Positions 1 through 13,780 of a stretch of 64,000 nt of DNA are shown here, piece after piece. The stretch's first letter is position 1. Each line of letters begins with the position of its first letter. The position numbers and the translations under genes are program-made. The notes beneath the pieces are model-generated. The model ran no database searches. It was not told where the DNA came from and saw nothing but the letters and a program-made list of their open reading frames with translations. Source of the stretch: Hydractinia symbiolongicarpus (taxonomy: Eukaryota > Cnidaria > Hydrozoa > Anthoathecata > Hydractiniidae); NCBI RefSeq assembly GCF_029227915.1, contig NC_079883.1, positions 29,266,001 to 29,330,000 of the forward strand, written 5' to 3'.

Positions 1-402
1 AATCCGTTTGAGTTACAACGGTTGCGTCACATATTCGTATCAACATGTATTTAGCGATAGTATTCTGATATTACTAAGTTGCATCGCCTTTAACAGTGAA
101 ACGATTGACTGTAGGACTTAATTGAACTAACTTTGGACGGTGACCTGATAAATGTTATAAATGAGCCAACTGGACCCAAGAAATAACATTCTTCTTAATG
201 TGACATGATTGCCGGAACTCAGCGATTACGCTGGGCGCTGTGGTAGCACTACATTTAAAAATTTAAATAAAAAAGTCATTTTTTACTGTGGGACCAATCC
301 TAGCCGTTATCGCGCGCTGAAGAAATAGCGACAGTTTCAAAAACTACATTTCATTGAATTTCCAACGGTATCAATCCGCTTGAGTTACAACTGTTGCGTC
401 AC

Positions 403-775
403 ATATTCGTCCCCACATGTATTTAGCGATAGTATTCGGATATTACTAGGTTGCATCGCTTTTAACATTGAAATACTTGACTGTGGGACTTAATTGAACT
501 GATTTTGGACTTTGACCTTATGAATGTGATAAATGAACCAATTGGGTACCAAGGAATAACATTTTTCTTAATTCGACATGATTGCTGGAATTCAGCGATT
601 ACACTGGGCGCTGTGGTAGTGCTTTATTTAAAAATTTAGATAAATACGTCCTTTTTTACTGTGGGACTAATCCTGGCCGTTAGCACGCACTGAACGAAAA
701 GAGACATTCTCAAAAACTACATTTCATCGACTTCTTGGCGGTATCAATCCGTTTGAGTTACAACGGTTGCGTCAC
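403..775 (+). repeat. Representative satellite monomer (anatomy)
   Basis: One monomer, starting at ATATTCGT. Landmarks in order are CATGTATTTAGCG, GGTTGCATCGCTTTTAAC, GACTGTGGGACTTAATTG, a variable GAGCCA-type block with AGGAATAAC or AGAAATAAC, TTCTTAATTTGAC or TTCTTAATTCGAC, AGCGATTACACTGGGCGCTG, an A/T run TTTAAAAATTTA, TACTGTGGGACCAATCC, CCGTTAGCACGCGCTGAA, CTCAAAAACTACATTTCAT, TCAATCCGTTTGAGTTACAA and TTGCGTCAC. The A/T run and the GAGCCA block vary most and identify subtypes. This copy is itself chimeric: its front half is like the CCCC subtype at 1893, and its back half is like the subtype at 1149. Confidence 0.9.
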
Positions 776-1491
776 ATATTCGTACCAACATGTACTTAGC
801 GAACGTATTCGGATAATACTAGGTTGCATCGTTTTTAACAGTGAAACGTTTGACTGTAGGACTTAATTGAACTGATTTTGAACTTTGATCTTATAAATGT
901 GATAAATGAGTCAGTTTGAGTACAAGAAGTAACATTCTTCTTAATTTGACTTGATTGCTGGAACTCAGCGATTGCACTGGGCACTGTGTTAGCGTTTTAT
1001 TTAAAAATTAAGTTAAATAAGTCACTTTTAACTGTGGGAGCAATCCCAGCCGTTAGTTCGCGCTGAATAAACAAAGACAGTTTCAAAAACTACATTTCAT
1101 TGACTTTCTAACGGTGTTAATCCGTTTGAGTTACAACGGTTGCGTCACATATTCGTGCCAACATGTATTTGGTGGTTTTTTTCGATGTGACTAAGTTGCA
1201 TGGCTTTTAACAGTGAAACGATTGACTGTGGGACTTAATTGAACTGATTCTGGACTGTGACCTTGTAAATGCGATAAATGAGCCAATTGGGCACCAAGGA
1301 ATAACATTTTTCTTAATTCGACATGATTGCTGGAATTCAGCGATTACACTGGGCGCTGTGGTAGTGCTTTATTTAAAAATTTAGATAAATACGTCTTTTT
1401 TTACTGTGGGACTAATCCTGGCCGTTAGAACGCGCTGAACGAAAAGAGACGTTCTCAAAAACTACATTTCATCGACTTCTTGGCGGTATCA

Positions 1492-4400
1492 ATCCGTTTG
1501 AGTTATAACGTTTGCGTCACATATTCGTATCAACATGTATTTAGCGATAGTATTCTGATATTACTAAGTTGCATCGCCTTTAACAGTGAAACGATTGACT
1601 GTGGGACTTAATTGAACTAACTTTGGACTGTGACCTGATAAATGTTATAAATGAGCCAACTGGACCCAAGAAATAACATTCTTCTTAATTTGACATGATT
1701 GCCGGAACTCAGCGATTACGCTGGGCGCTGTGGTAGCACTTCATTTAAAAACTTAAATAAAAAAGTCACTTTTTACTGTGGGACCAATCCTAGCCGTTAT
1801 CGCGCGCTGAAGAAATAGCGACAGTTTCAAAAACTACATTTCATTGACTTTCTAACGGTATCAATCCGCTTGAGTTACAACTGTTGCGTCACATATTCGT
1901 CCCCACATGTATTTAGCGATAGTATTCGGATATTACTAGGTTGCATCGCTTTTAACATTGAAATATTTGACTGTGGGACTTAATTGAACTGATTTTGGAC
2001 TTTGACCTTATGAATGTGATAAATGAGCCAGTTTGACTGCAAGAAGTAACATTCTTCTTAATTTGACTTGATTGCTGGAACTCAGCGATTACAGTGGGCA
2101 CTGTGGTAACTCTTTGTTAAAAAATGAAGATAAATAAGTCTGTTTTTACTGTGGGACCAATCCTAGCCGTTAATTCGCGCTGAAGAAAGAGAGACAGTTT
2201 CAAAAACTACATTTCATTGACTTTCTAACGCTGTCAATCCGTTTGAGTTACAACGGTTGCGTCACATATTCGTACCAACATGTATTTAGTGATTTTCTTC
2301 CAATTTTACCAAGTTGTATTGCTTTTAACAGTGCAACGAGTGACTGTGGGAATTAATTGAACTGACTCTGGACTATGTCCTTATAAATGTGACAGATGAG
2401 CCATTTGGTCTCCAAGGAATAACTTTCTTCTTAATTTGACGTGATGGCTGGAATTCAGCGATTACATTAAGCCCTGTGGTAGCGCTTTATTTAAAAATTT
2501 AGATAAATAGGTCTTTTCTTACTGTTGGACCAATCCTGGCCGTTAGCATGCGCTGAATAAAGAGGAACAGATTCAAATACTACATTTCATTGACTTTCTA
2601 GCGGTATAAGTCCGTTAGTGTTACAACGGTTGCGTCACATATTCGTACCAACATGTACTTAGCGAACGTATTCAGATAATACTAGGTTGCATCGTTTTTA
2701 ACAGTGAAACGTTTGACTGTAGGACTTAATTGAACTGATTTTGAACTTTGATCTTATAAATGTGATAAATGAGTCAGTTTGAGTACAAGAAGTAACATTC
2801 TTCTTAATTTGACTTGATTGCTGGAACTCAGCGATTGGACTGGGCACTGTGTTAGCGTTTTATTTAAAAATTAAGTCAAATAAGTCACTTTTAACTGTGG
2901 GAGCAATCCCAGCCGTTAGTTCGCGCTGAATAAACAAAGACAGTTTCAAAAACTACATTTCATTGACTTTCTAACGGTGTTAATCCGTTTGAGTTACAAC
3001 GGTTGCGTCACATATTCGTGCCAACATGTATTTAGTGGTTTTTTTCGATGTGACTAAGTTGCATCGCTTTTAACAGTGAAACGATTGACTGTGGGACTTA
3101 ATTGAACTGATTCTGGACTGTGACCTTGTAAATGCGATAAATGAGCCAATTGGGCACCAAGGAATAACATTTTTCTTAATTCGACATGATTGCTGGAATT
3201 CAGCGATTACACTGGGCGCTGTGGTAGTGCTTTATTTAAAAATTTAGATAAATACGTCTTTTTTTACTGTGGGACTAATCCTGGCCGTTAGCACGCGCTG
3301 AACGAAAAGAGACATTCTCAAAAACTACATTTCATCGACTTCTTGGCGGTATCAATCCGTTTGAGTTACAACGGTTGCGTCACATATTCGTATCAACATG
3401 TATTTAGCGATAGTAATCTGATATTACTAAGTTGCATCGCTTTTAACAGTGAAACGATTGACTGTGGGACTTAATTGAACTAACTTTGGACTGTGACCTG
3501 ATAAATGTTATAAATGAGCCAACTGGACCCAAGAAATAACATTCTTCTTAATTTGACATGATTGCCGGAACTCAGCGATTATGCTGGGCGCTGTGGTAGC
3601 ACTTCATTTAAAAATTTAAATAAAAAAGTCATTTTTTACTGTGGGACCAATCCTAGCCGTTATCGCGCGCTGAAGAAATAGCGACAGTTTCAAAAACTAC
3701 ATTTCATTGACTTTCTAACGGTATCAATCCCCTTGAGTTACAACTGTTGCGTCACATATTCGTCCCCACCTGTATTTAGCGATAGTATTCGGATATTACT
3801 AGGTTGCATCGCTGTTAACATTGAAACATTTGACTGTGGGACTTAATTGAACTGATTTTGGACTTTGACCTGATAAATGTGATAAATGAGCCAGTTTGAC
3901 TATAGGAAGTAACATTCTTCGTAATTTGACTTGATTGCTGGAACTCAGCGATTACACTGGGCGCTGTGGTAGCGCTTTATTAAAAAATTAAGATAAATAA
4001 GTCATCTTTTACTGTGGGACCAATCCAAGCGGTTAGTTCGCGCTAAAGAAATAGAGACATTCTCAAAAACTACATTTCATCAACTTCTTGGCCGTATCAA
4101 TCGGTTTGAGTTACAACGGTTGCGTCACATATTCGTTCCAACATGTATTTAGCGATATTTTTCTGATATTACTAGGTTGCATCGCCTTTAAGAATGAAGC
4201 GATTGACTGTGGAACTTAACTGAACTAACTTGGGAGTGTGACCTTATAAATGTGATAAGTGAGCCAACTGGACCCAAGAAATAACATTCTTCTTAATTTG
4301 ACATGCTTGCCGGAACTCAGCGATTACACTGGGCGCTGTGGTAGCACTTCATTTAAAAATTTAAATAGAAAAGTCATTTTTTACTGTGGGACCAATCCTA

Positions 4401-6334
4401 GCCGTTATCGCGCGCTGAAGAAATAGCGACAGTTTCAAAAACTACATTTCATTGACTTTCTAACAGTATCAATCCGTTTGAGTTACAACTGTTGCGTCAC
4501 ATATTCGACCCCACATCTATTTAGCGAAAGTATTCAGATATTACTAGGTTGCATCGCTTTTAACAGTGAAACATTTGATGTGGGACTTAATTGAACTGAT
4601 TTTGGACTTTGACCTTAAAAATGGGATAAATGAGCCAGTTTGACTACAAGAAGTAACCTTCTTCTTAATTTGACTTGATTGCTGGAACTCAGCGATTACA
4701 CTAGGCGCTGTGGTAGCGCTTTATTAAAAAATTAAGAGAAATAAGTCATTTTTTACTGTGGGACCAATCCAAGCCGTTAGTTCGCGCTGAAAAAATAGAG
4801 ACATTCTCAAAAACTAAATTTCATTAACTTCTTGGCCGTATTAATCCGTTTGAGTTACAACGGTTGCGTCACATATTCGTATCAACATGTATTTAGCGAT
4901 AGTATTCTGATATTACTAAGTTGCATCGCCTTTAACAGTGAAACGATTGACTGTGGAACTTAATTGAACTAACTTTGGACTGTGACCTGATAAATGTTAT
5001 AAATGAGCCAACTGGACCTAAGAAATAACATTCTTCTTAATTTGACATGATTGCCGGAACTTAGCGATTACGCTGGGCGCTGTGGTAGCACTTCATATAA
5101 AAATTTAAATAAAAAAGTCATTTTTTACTGTGGGACCAATCCTAGCCGTTATCATGCGCTGAAGAAATAGCGACAGTTTCAAAAACTACATTTCATTGAC
5201 TTTCTAACGCTGTCAATCCGTTTGAGTTACAACGGTTGCGTCACATATTCGTACCAACATGTATTTAGTGATTTTCTTCCAATTTTACTAAGTTGTATTG
5301 CTTTTAACAGTGAAACGAGTGACTGTGGGAATTAATTGAACTGACTCTGGACTATGTCCTTATAAATGTGACAGATGAGCCAATTGGTCTCCAAGGAATA
5401 ACTTTCTTCTTAATTTGACGTGATGGCTGGAATTCAGCGATTACATTAAGCCCTGTGGTAGCGCTTTATTTAAAAATTTAGATAAATAGGTCTTTTCTTA
5501 CTGTTGGACCAATCCTGGCCGTTAGCATGCGCTGAATAAAGAGGAACAGATTCAAATACTACATTTCATTGACTTTCTAGCGGTATAAGTCCGTTAGTGT
5601 TACAACGGTTGCGTCACATATTCGTACCAACATGTACTTAGCGAACGTATTCGGGTAATACTAGGTTGCATCGTTTTTAACAGTGAAACGTTTGACTGTA
5701 GGACTTAATTGAACTGATTTTGAACTTTGATCTTATAAATGTGATAAATGAGTCAGTTTGAGTACAAGAAGCAAACATTCTTCTTAATTTGACTTGATTG
5801 CTGGAACTCAGCGATTGCACTGGGCACTGTGTTAGGGTTTTATTTAAAAATTAAGTCAAATAAGTCACTTTTAACTGTGGGAGCAATCCCAGCCGTTAGT
5901 TCGCGCTGAATAAACAAAGACAGTTTCAAAAACTACATTTCATTGACTTTTTAACGGTGTTAATCCGTTTGAGTTACAACGGTTGCGTCACATATTCGTG
6001 CCAACATGTATTTGGTGGCTTTTTTCGATGTGACTAAGTTGCATCGCTTTTAACAGTGAAACGATTGACTGTGGGACTTAATTGAACTGATTCTGGACTG
6101 TGACTTTGTAAATGCGATAAATGAGCCAATTGGGCACCAAGGAATAACATTTCTCTTAATTCGACATGATTGCTGGAATTCAGCGATTACACTGGGCGCT
6201 GTGGTAGTGCTTTATTTAAAAATTTAGATAAATACGTCTTTTTTTACTGTGGGACTAATCCTGGCCGTTAGCACGCGCTGAACGAAAAGAGACATTCTCA
6301 AAAACTACATTTCATCGACTTCTTGGCGGTATCA
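1492..6334 (+). repeat. Higher-order repeat A, copy 1 (13 monomers)
   Basis: Thirteen monomers in a fixed subtype order. The diagnostic segment GTTTGACTGCAAG at 2031 recurs at 6874 (offset 4843) and at 11345 (a further 4471). The flanking monomers also match in order: the TATCAACATG type, the CCCC type, a TTTTCTTCCAATTTTAC type, a TACTTAGCGAACG type, a GCCAACATG type, then the CACCTG, TTCC and ACATCTATTTAGCG types. Copy boundaries are set by convention at the TATCAACATG monomer. Confidence 0.88.
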
Positions 6335-9300
6335 ATCCGTTTGAGTTACAACGGTTGCGTCACATATTCGTATCAACATGTATTTAGCGATAGTATTCTG
6401 ATATTACTAAGTTGCATCGCCTTTAACAGTGAAACGATTGACTGTGGGACTTAATTGAACTAACTTTGGACTGTGACCTGATAAATGTTATAAATGAGCC
6501 AACTGGACCCAAGAAATAACATTCTTCTTAATTTGACATGATTGCCGGAACTCAGCGATTACGCTGGGCGCTGTGGTAGCACTTCATTTAAAAACTTAAA
6601 TAAAAAAGTCATTTTTTACTGTGGGACCAATCCTAGCCGTTATCGCGCGCTGAAGAAATAGCGACAGTTTCAAAAACTACATTTCATTGACTTTCTAACG
6701 GTATCAATCCGCTTGAGTTACAACTGTTGCGTCACATATTCGTCCCCACATGTATTTAGCGATAGTATTCGGATATTACTAGGTTGCATCGCTTTTAACA
6801 TTGAAATATTTGACTGTGGGACTTAATTGAACTGATTTTGGACTTTGACCTTATGAATGTGATAAATGAGCCAGTTTGACTGCAAGAAGTAACATTCTTC
6901 TTAATTTGACTTGATTGCTGGAACTCAACGATTACAGTGGGCACTGTGGCAACTCTTTTTTAAAAAATGAAGATAAATAAGTCTGTTTTTACTGTGGGAC
7001 CAATCCTAGCCGTTAATTCGCGCTGAAGAAAGAGAGACAGTTTCAAAAACTACATTTCATTGACTTTCTAACGCTGTCAATCCGTTTGAGTTACAACGGT
7101 TGCGTCACATATTCGTACCAACATGTATTTAGTGATTTTCTTCCAATTTTACCAAGTTGTATTGCTTTTAACAGTGAAACGAGTGACTGTGGGAATTAAT
7201 TGAACTGACTCTGGACTATGTCCTTATAAATGTGACAGATGAGCCATTTGGTCTCCAAGGAATAACTTTCTTCTTAATTTGACGTGATGGCTGGAATTCA
7301 GCGATTACATTAAGCCCTGTGGTAGCGCTTTATTTAAAAATTTAGATAAATAGGTCTTTTCTTACTGTTGGACCAATCCTGGCCGTTAGCATGCGCTGAA
7401 TAAAGAGGAACAGATTCAAATACTACATTTCATTGACTTTCTAGCGGTATAAGTCCGTTAGTGTTACAACGGTTGCGTCACATATTCGTACCAACATGTA
7501 CTTATCGAACGTATTCAGATAATACTAGGTTGCATCGTTTTTAACAGTGAAACGTTTGACTGTAGGACTTAATTGAACTGATTTTGAACTTTGATCTTAT
7601 AAATGTGATAAATGAGTCAGTTTGAGTACAAGAAGTAACATTCTTCTTAATTTGACTTGATTGCTGGAACTCAGCGATTGCACTGGGCACTGTGTTAGCG
7701 TTTTATTTAAAAATTAAGTCAAATAAGTCACTTTTAACTGTGGGAGCAATCCGAGCCGTTAGTTCGCGCTGAATAAACAAAGACAGTTTCAAAAACTACA
7801 TTTCATTGACTTTCTAACGGTGTTAATCCGTTTGAGTTACAACGGTTGCGTCACATATTCGTGCCAACATGTATTTAGTGGTTTTTTTCGATGTGACTAA
7901 GTTGCATCGCTTTTAACAGTGAAACGATTGACTGTGGGACTTAATTGAACTGATTCTGGACTGTGACCTTGTAAATGCGATAAATGAGCCAATTGGGCAC
8001 CAAGGAATAACATTTTTCTTAATTCGACATGATTGCTGGAATTCAGCGATTACACTGGGCGCTGTGGTAGTGCTTTATTTAAAAATTTAGATAAATACGT
8101 CTTTTTTTACTGTGGGACTAATCCTGGCCGTTAGCACGCGCTGAACGAAAAGAGACATTCTCAAAAACTACATTTCATCGACTTCTTGGCGGTATCAATC
8201 CGTTTGAGTTACAACGGTTGCGTCACATATTCGTATCAACATGTATTTAGCGATAGTATTCTGATATTACTAAGTTGCATCGCTTTTAACAGTGAAACGA
8301 TTGACTGTGGGACTTAATTGAACTAACTTTGGACTGTGACCTGATAAATGTTATAAATGAGCCAACTGGACCCAAGAAATAACATTCTTCTTAATTTGAC
8401 ATGATTGCCGGAACTCAGCGATTACGCTGGGCGCTGTGGTAGCACTTCATTTAAAAATTTAAATAAAAAAGTCATTTTTTACTGTGGGACCAATCCTAGC
8501 CGTTATCGCGCGCTGAAGAAATAGCGACAGTTTCAAAAACTACATTTCATTGACTTTCTAACGGTATCAATCCCCTTGAGTTACAACTGTTGCGTCACAT
8601 ATTCGTCCCCACCTGTATTTAGCGATAGTATTCGGATATTACTAGGTTGCATCGCTGTTAACATTGAAACATTTGACTGTGGGACTTAATTGAACTGATT
8701 TTGGACTTTGACCTGATAAATGTGATAAATGAGCCAGTTTGACTATAGGAAGTAACATTCTTCGTAATTTGACTTGATTGCTGGAACTCAGCGATTACAC
8801 TGGGCGCTGTGGTAGCGCTTTATTAAAAAATTAAGATAAGTAAGTCATCTTTTACTGTGGGACCAATCCAAGCGGTTAGTTCGCGCTAAAGAAATAGAGA
8901 CATTCTCAAAAACTACATTTCATCAACTTCTTGGCCGTATCAATCGGTTTGAGTTACAACGGTTGCGTCACATATTCGTTCCAACATGTATTTAGCGATA
9001 TTTTTCTGATATTACTAGGTTGCATCGCCTTTAAGAATGAAGCGATTGACTGTGGAACTTAACTGAACTAACTTGGGAGTGTGACCTTATAAATGTGATA
9101 AGTGAGCCAACTGGACCCAAGAAATAACATTCTTCTTAATTTGACATGCTTGCCGGAACTCAGCGATTACACTGGGCGCTGTGGTAGCACTTCATTTAAA
9201 AATTTAAATAGAAAAGTCATTTTTTACTGTGGGACCAATCCTAGCCGTTATCGCGCGCTGAAGAAATAGCGACAGTTTCAAAAACTACATTTCATTGACT

Positions 9301-10805
9301 TTCTAACGGTATCAATCCGTTTGAGTTACAACTGTTGCGTCACATATTCGTCCCCACATCTATTTAGCGAAAGTATTCAGATATTACTAGGTTGCATCGC
9401 TTTTAACAGTGAAACATTTGATGTGGGACTTAATTGAACTGATTTTGGACTTTGACCTTAAAAATGGGATAAATGAGCCAGTTTGACTACAAGAAGTAAC
9501 CTTCTTCTTAATTTGACTTGATTGCTGGAACTCAGCGATTACACTGGGCGCTGTGGTAGCGCTTTATTAAAAAATTAAGAGAAATAAGTCATTTTTTACT
9601 GTGGGACCAATCCAAGCCGTTAGTTCGCGCTGAAAAAACAGAGACATTCTCAAAAACTAAATTTCATTAACTTCTTGGCCGTATCAATCCGTTTGAGTTA
9701 CAACGGTTGCGTCACATATTCGTATCAACATGTATTTAGCGATATTTTTCTGATATTACTAGGTTGCATCGCTTTTAACAATGAAATGATTGACTGTGGG
9801 ATTTAATTGAACTAACTTTGGACTGTGACCTGATAAATGTAATAAATAAGCCAGTTTAACTACAAGAAATAACATTCTTCTTAATTTGACATGATTGCTG
9901 GAACTCAGCGATTACACTGGGCGCTGTGGTAGCACTTCATTTAAAAAATTAAATAAAAAAAGTCATTTTTTACTGTGGGACCAATCCAAGCGTTAGTTCG
10001 CGCTGAAGAAATAGAGACATTCTCAAAAACAACATTTCATCAACTTCTTGGCCGTATCAATCCGTTTGAGTTACAACGGTTGCGTCACATATTCGTACCA
10101 ACATGTACTTAGCGAACGTATTCGGATAATACTAGGTTGCATCGTTTTTAACAGTGAAACGTTTGACTGTAGGACTTAATTGAACTGATTTTGAACTTTG
10201 ATCTTATAAATGTGATAAATGAGTCAGTTTGAGTACAAGAAGCAAACATTCTTCTTAATTTGACTTGATTGCTGGAACTCAGCGATTGCACTGGGCACTG
10301 TGTTAGGGTTTTATTTAAAAATTAAGTCAAATAAGTCACTTTTAACTGTGGGAGCAATCCCAGCCGTTAGTTCGCGCTGAATAAACAAAGACAGTTTCAA
10401 AAACTACATTTCATTGACTTTTTAACGGTGTTAATCCGTTTGAGTTACAACGGTTGCGTCACATATTCGTGCCAACATGTATTTGGTGGCTTTTTTCGAT
10501 GTGACTAAGTTGCATCGCTTTTAACAGTGAAACGATTGACTGTGGGACTTAATTGAACTGATTCTGGACTGTGACTTTGTAAATGCGATAAATGAGCCAA
10601 TTGGGCACCAAGGAATAACATTTTTCTTAATTCGACATGATTGCTGGAATTCAGCGATTACACTGGGCGCTGTGGTAGTGCTTTATTTAAAAATTTAGAT
10701 AAATACGTCTTTTTTTACTGTGGGACTAATCCTGGCCGTTAGCACGCGCTGAACGAAAAGAGACATTCTCAAAAACTGCATTTCATCGACTTCTTGGCGG
10801 TATCA
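6335..10805 (+). repeat. Higher-order repeat A, copy 2 (12 monomers)
   Basis: The same subtype order as the preceding 13-monomer unit, but one monomer shorter. The monomer pair at about 4873-5616 is replaced here by one monomer at about 9717, of a type with GATATTTTTCTGATATTAC and AATGAAATG. Offsets are 4843 bp to the copy before and 4471 bp to the copy after, a difference of exactly one monomer. Confidence 0.86.
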
Positions 10806-13780
10806 ATCCGTTTGAGTTACAACGGTTGCGTCACATATTCGTATCAACATGTATTTAGCGATAGTATTCTGATATTACTAAGTTGCATCGCCTTTAACAG
10901 TGAAACGATTGACTGTGGGACTTAATTGAACTAACTTTGGACTGTGACCTGATAAATGTTATAAATGAGCCAACTGGACCCAAGAAATAACATTCTTCTT
11001 AATTTGACATGATTGCCGGAACTCAGCGATTACGCTGGGCGCTGTGGTAGCACTTCATTTAAAAACTTAAATAAAAAAGTCATTTTTTACTGTGGGACCA
11101 ATCCTAGCCGTTATCGCGCGCTGAAGAAATAGCGACAGTTTCAAAAACTACATTTCATTGACTTTCTAACGGTATCAATCCGCTTGAGTTACAACTGTTG
11201 CGTCACATATTCGTCCCCACATGTATTTAGCGATAGTATTCGGATATTACTAGGTTGCATCGCTTTTAACATTGAAATATTTGACTGTGGGACTTAATTG
11301 AACTGATTTTGGACTTTGACCTTATGAATGTGATAAATGAGCCAGTTTGACTGCAAGAAGTAACATTCTTCTTAATTTGACTTGATTGCTGGAACTCAGC
11401 GATTACAGTGGGCACTGTGGCAACTCTTTGTTAAAAAATGAAGATAAATAAGTCTGTTTTTACTGTGGGACCAATCCTAGCCGTTAATTCGCGCTGAAGA
11501 AAGAGAGACAGTTTCAAAAACTACATTTCATTGACTTTCTAACGCTGTCAATCCGTTTGAGTTACAACGGTTGCGTCACATATTCGTACCAACATGTATT
11601 TAGTGATTTTCTTCCAATTTTACCAAGTTGTATTGCTTTTAACAGTGAAACGAGTGACTGTGGGAATTAATTGAACTGACTCTGGACTATGTCCTTATAA
11701 ATGTGACAGATGAGCCATTTGGTCTCCAAGGAATAACATTTTTCTTAATTCGACATGATTGCTGGAATTCAGCGATTACACTGGGCGCTGTGGTAGTGCT
11801 TTATTTAAAAATTTAGATAAATACGTCTTTTTTTACTGTGGGACTAATCCTGGCCGTTAGCACGCGCTGAACGAAAAGAGACATTCTCAAAAACTACATT
11901 TCATCGACTTCTTGGCGGTATCAATCCGTTTGAGTTACAACGGTTGCGTCACATATTCGTATCAACATGTATTTAGCGATAGTATTCTGATATTACTAAG
12001 TTGCATCGCTTTTAACAGTGAAACGATTGACTGTGGGACTTAATTGAACTAACTTTGGACTGTGACCTGATAAATGTTATAAATGAGCCAACTGGACCCA
12101 AGAAATAACATTCTTCTTAATTTGACATGATTGCCGGAACTCAGCGATTACGCTGGGCGCTGTGGTAGCACTTCATTTAAAAATTTAAATAAAAAAGTCA
12201 TTTTTTACTGTGGGACCAATCCTAGCCGTTATCGCGCGCTGAAGAAATAGCGACAGTTTCAAAAACTACATTTCATTGACTTTCTAACGGTATCAATCCC
12301 CTTGAGTTACAACTGTTGCGTCACATATTCGTCCCCACCTGTATTTAGCGATAGTATTCGGATATTACTAGGTTGCATCGCTGTTAACATTGAAACATTT
12401 GACTGTGGGACTTAATTGAACTGATTTTGGACTTTGACCTGATAAATGTGATAAATGAGCCAGTTTGACTATAGGAAGTAACATTCTTCGTAATTTGACT
12501 TGATTGCTGGAACTCAGCGATTACACTGGGCGCTTTGGTAGCGCTTTATTAAAAAATTAAGATAAATAAGTCATCTTTTACTGTGGGACCAATCCAAGCG
12601 GTTAGTTCGCGCTAAAGAAATAGAGACATTCTCAAAAACTACATTTCATCAACTTCTTGGCCGTATCAATCGGTTTGAGTTACAACGGTTGCGTCACATA
12701 TTCGTTCCAACATGTATTTAGCGATATTTTTCTGATATTACTAGGTTGCATCGCCTTTAAGAATGAAGCGATTGACTGTGGAACTTAACTGAACTAACTT
12801 GGGAGTGTGACCTTATAAATGTGATAAGTGAGCCAACTGGACCCAAGAAATAACATTCTTCTTAATTTGACATGCTTGCCGGAACTCAGCGATTACACTG
12901 GGCGCTGTGGTAGCACTTCATTTAAAAATTTAAATAGAAAAGTCATTTTTTACTGTGGGACCAATCCTAGCCGTTATCGCGCGCTGAAGAAATAGCGACA
13001 GTTTCAAAAACTACATTTCATTGACTTTCTAACGGTATCAATCCGTTTGAGTTACAACTGTTGCGTCACATATTCGTCCCCACATCTATTTAGCGAAAGT
13101 ATTCAGATATTACTAGGTTGCATCGCTTTTAACAGTGAAACATTTGATGTGGGACTTAATTGAACTGATTTTGGACTTTGACCTTAAAAATGGGATAAAT
13201 GAGCCAGTTTGACTACAAGAAGTAACCTTCTTCTTAATTTGACTTGATTGCTGGAACTCAGCGATTACACTGGGCGCTGTGGTAGCGCTTTATTAAAAAA
13301 TTAAGAGAAATAAGTCATTTTTTACTGTGGGACCAATCCAAGCCGTTAGTTCGCGCTGAAAAAATAGAGACATTCTCAAAAACTAAATTTCATTAACTTC
13401 TTGGCCGTATCAATCCGTTTGAGTTACAACGGTTGCGTCACATATTCGTATCAACATGTATTTAGCGATATTTTTCTGATATTGCTAGGTTGCATCGCCT
13501 TTAACAATGAAATGATTGACTGTGGGATTTAATTGAACTAACTTTGAACTGTGACCTGATAAATGTAATAAATAAGCCAGTTTGACTACAAGAAATAACA
13601 TTCTTCTTAATTTGACATGATTGCTGGAACTCAGCGATTACACTGGGCGCTGTGGTAGCACTTCATTTAAAAAATTAAATAAAAAAAGTCATTTTTTACT
13701 GTGGGACCAATCCAAGCGTTAGTTCGCGCTGAAGAAATAGAGACATTCTCAAAAACAACATTTCATCAACTTCTTGGCGG
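10806..13780 (+). repeat. Higher-order repeat A, copy 3 (shortened, about 8 monomers)
   Basis: This copy begins at the same TATCAACATG monomer. A chimeric monomer at about 11583-11954 then skips two monomers. After that point the offset to copy 2 drops from 4471 to 3726 bp (GTTTGACTATAGG at 8737 and 12463), a loss of 745 bp. Similarity to copy 2 ends near 13780, where the subtype order changes. Confidence 0.83.
11726..11738 (+). other. Unequal-exchange junction inside a chimeric monomer
   Basis: Upstream of CCAAGGAATAAC the monomer matches the type at 2266 and 7108 (GAGCCATTTGGTCT). Downstream it matches the type at 1149 and 7853 (ATTTTTCTTAATTCGACATG). The parental types share the joining bases. 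The junction accounts exactly for the missing 745 bp in this copy. Confidence 0.8.

Noticed and set aside
776-800. CENP-B box in the satellite (TTCGTACCAACATG resembles NTTCGNNNNANNCGGGN)
   Set aside because: The TTCG and central A match, but the required CGGG half is ATGT in essentially all monomers. It does not meet the consensus.
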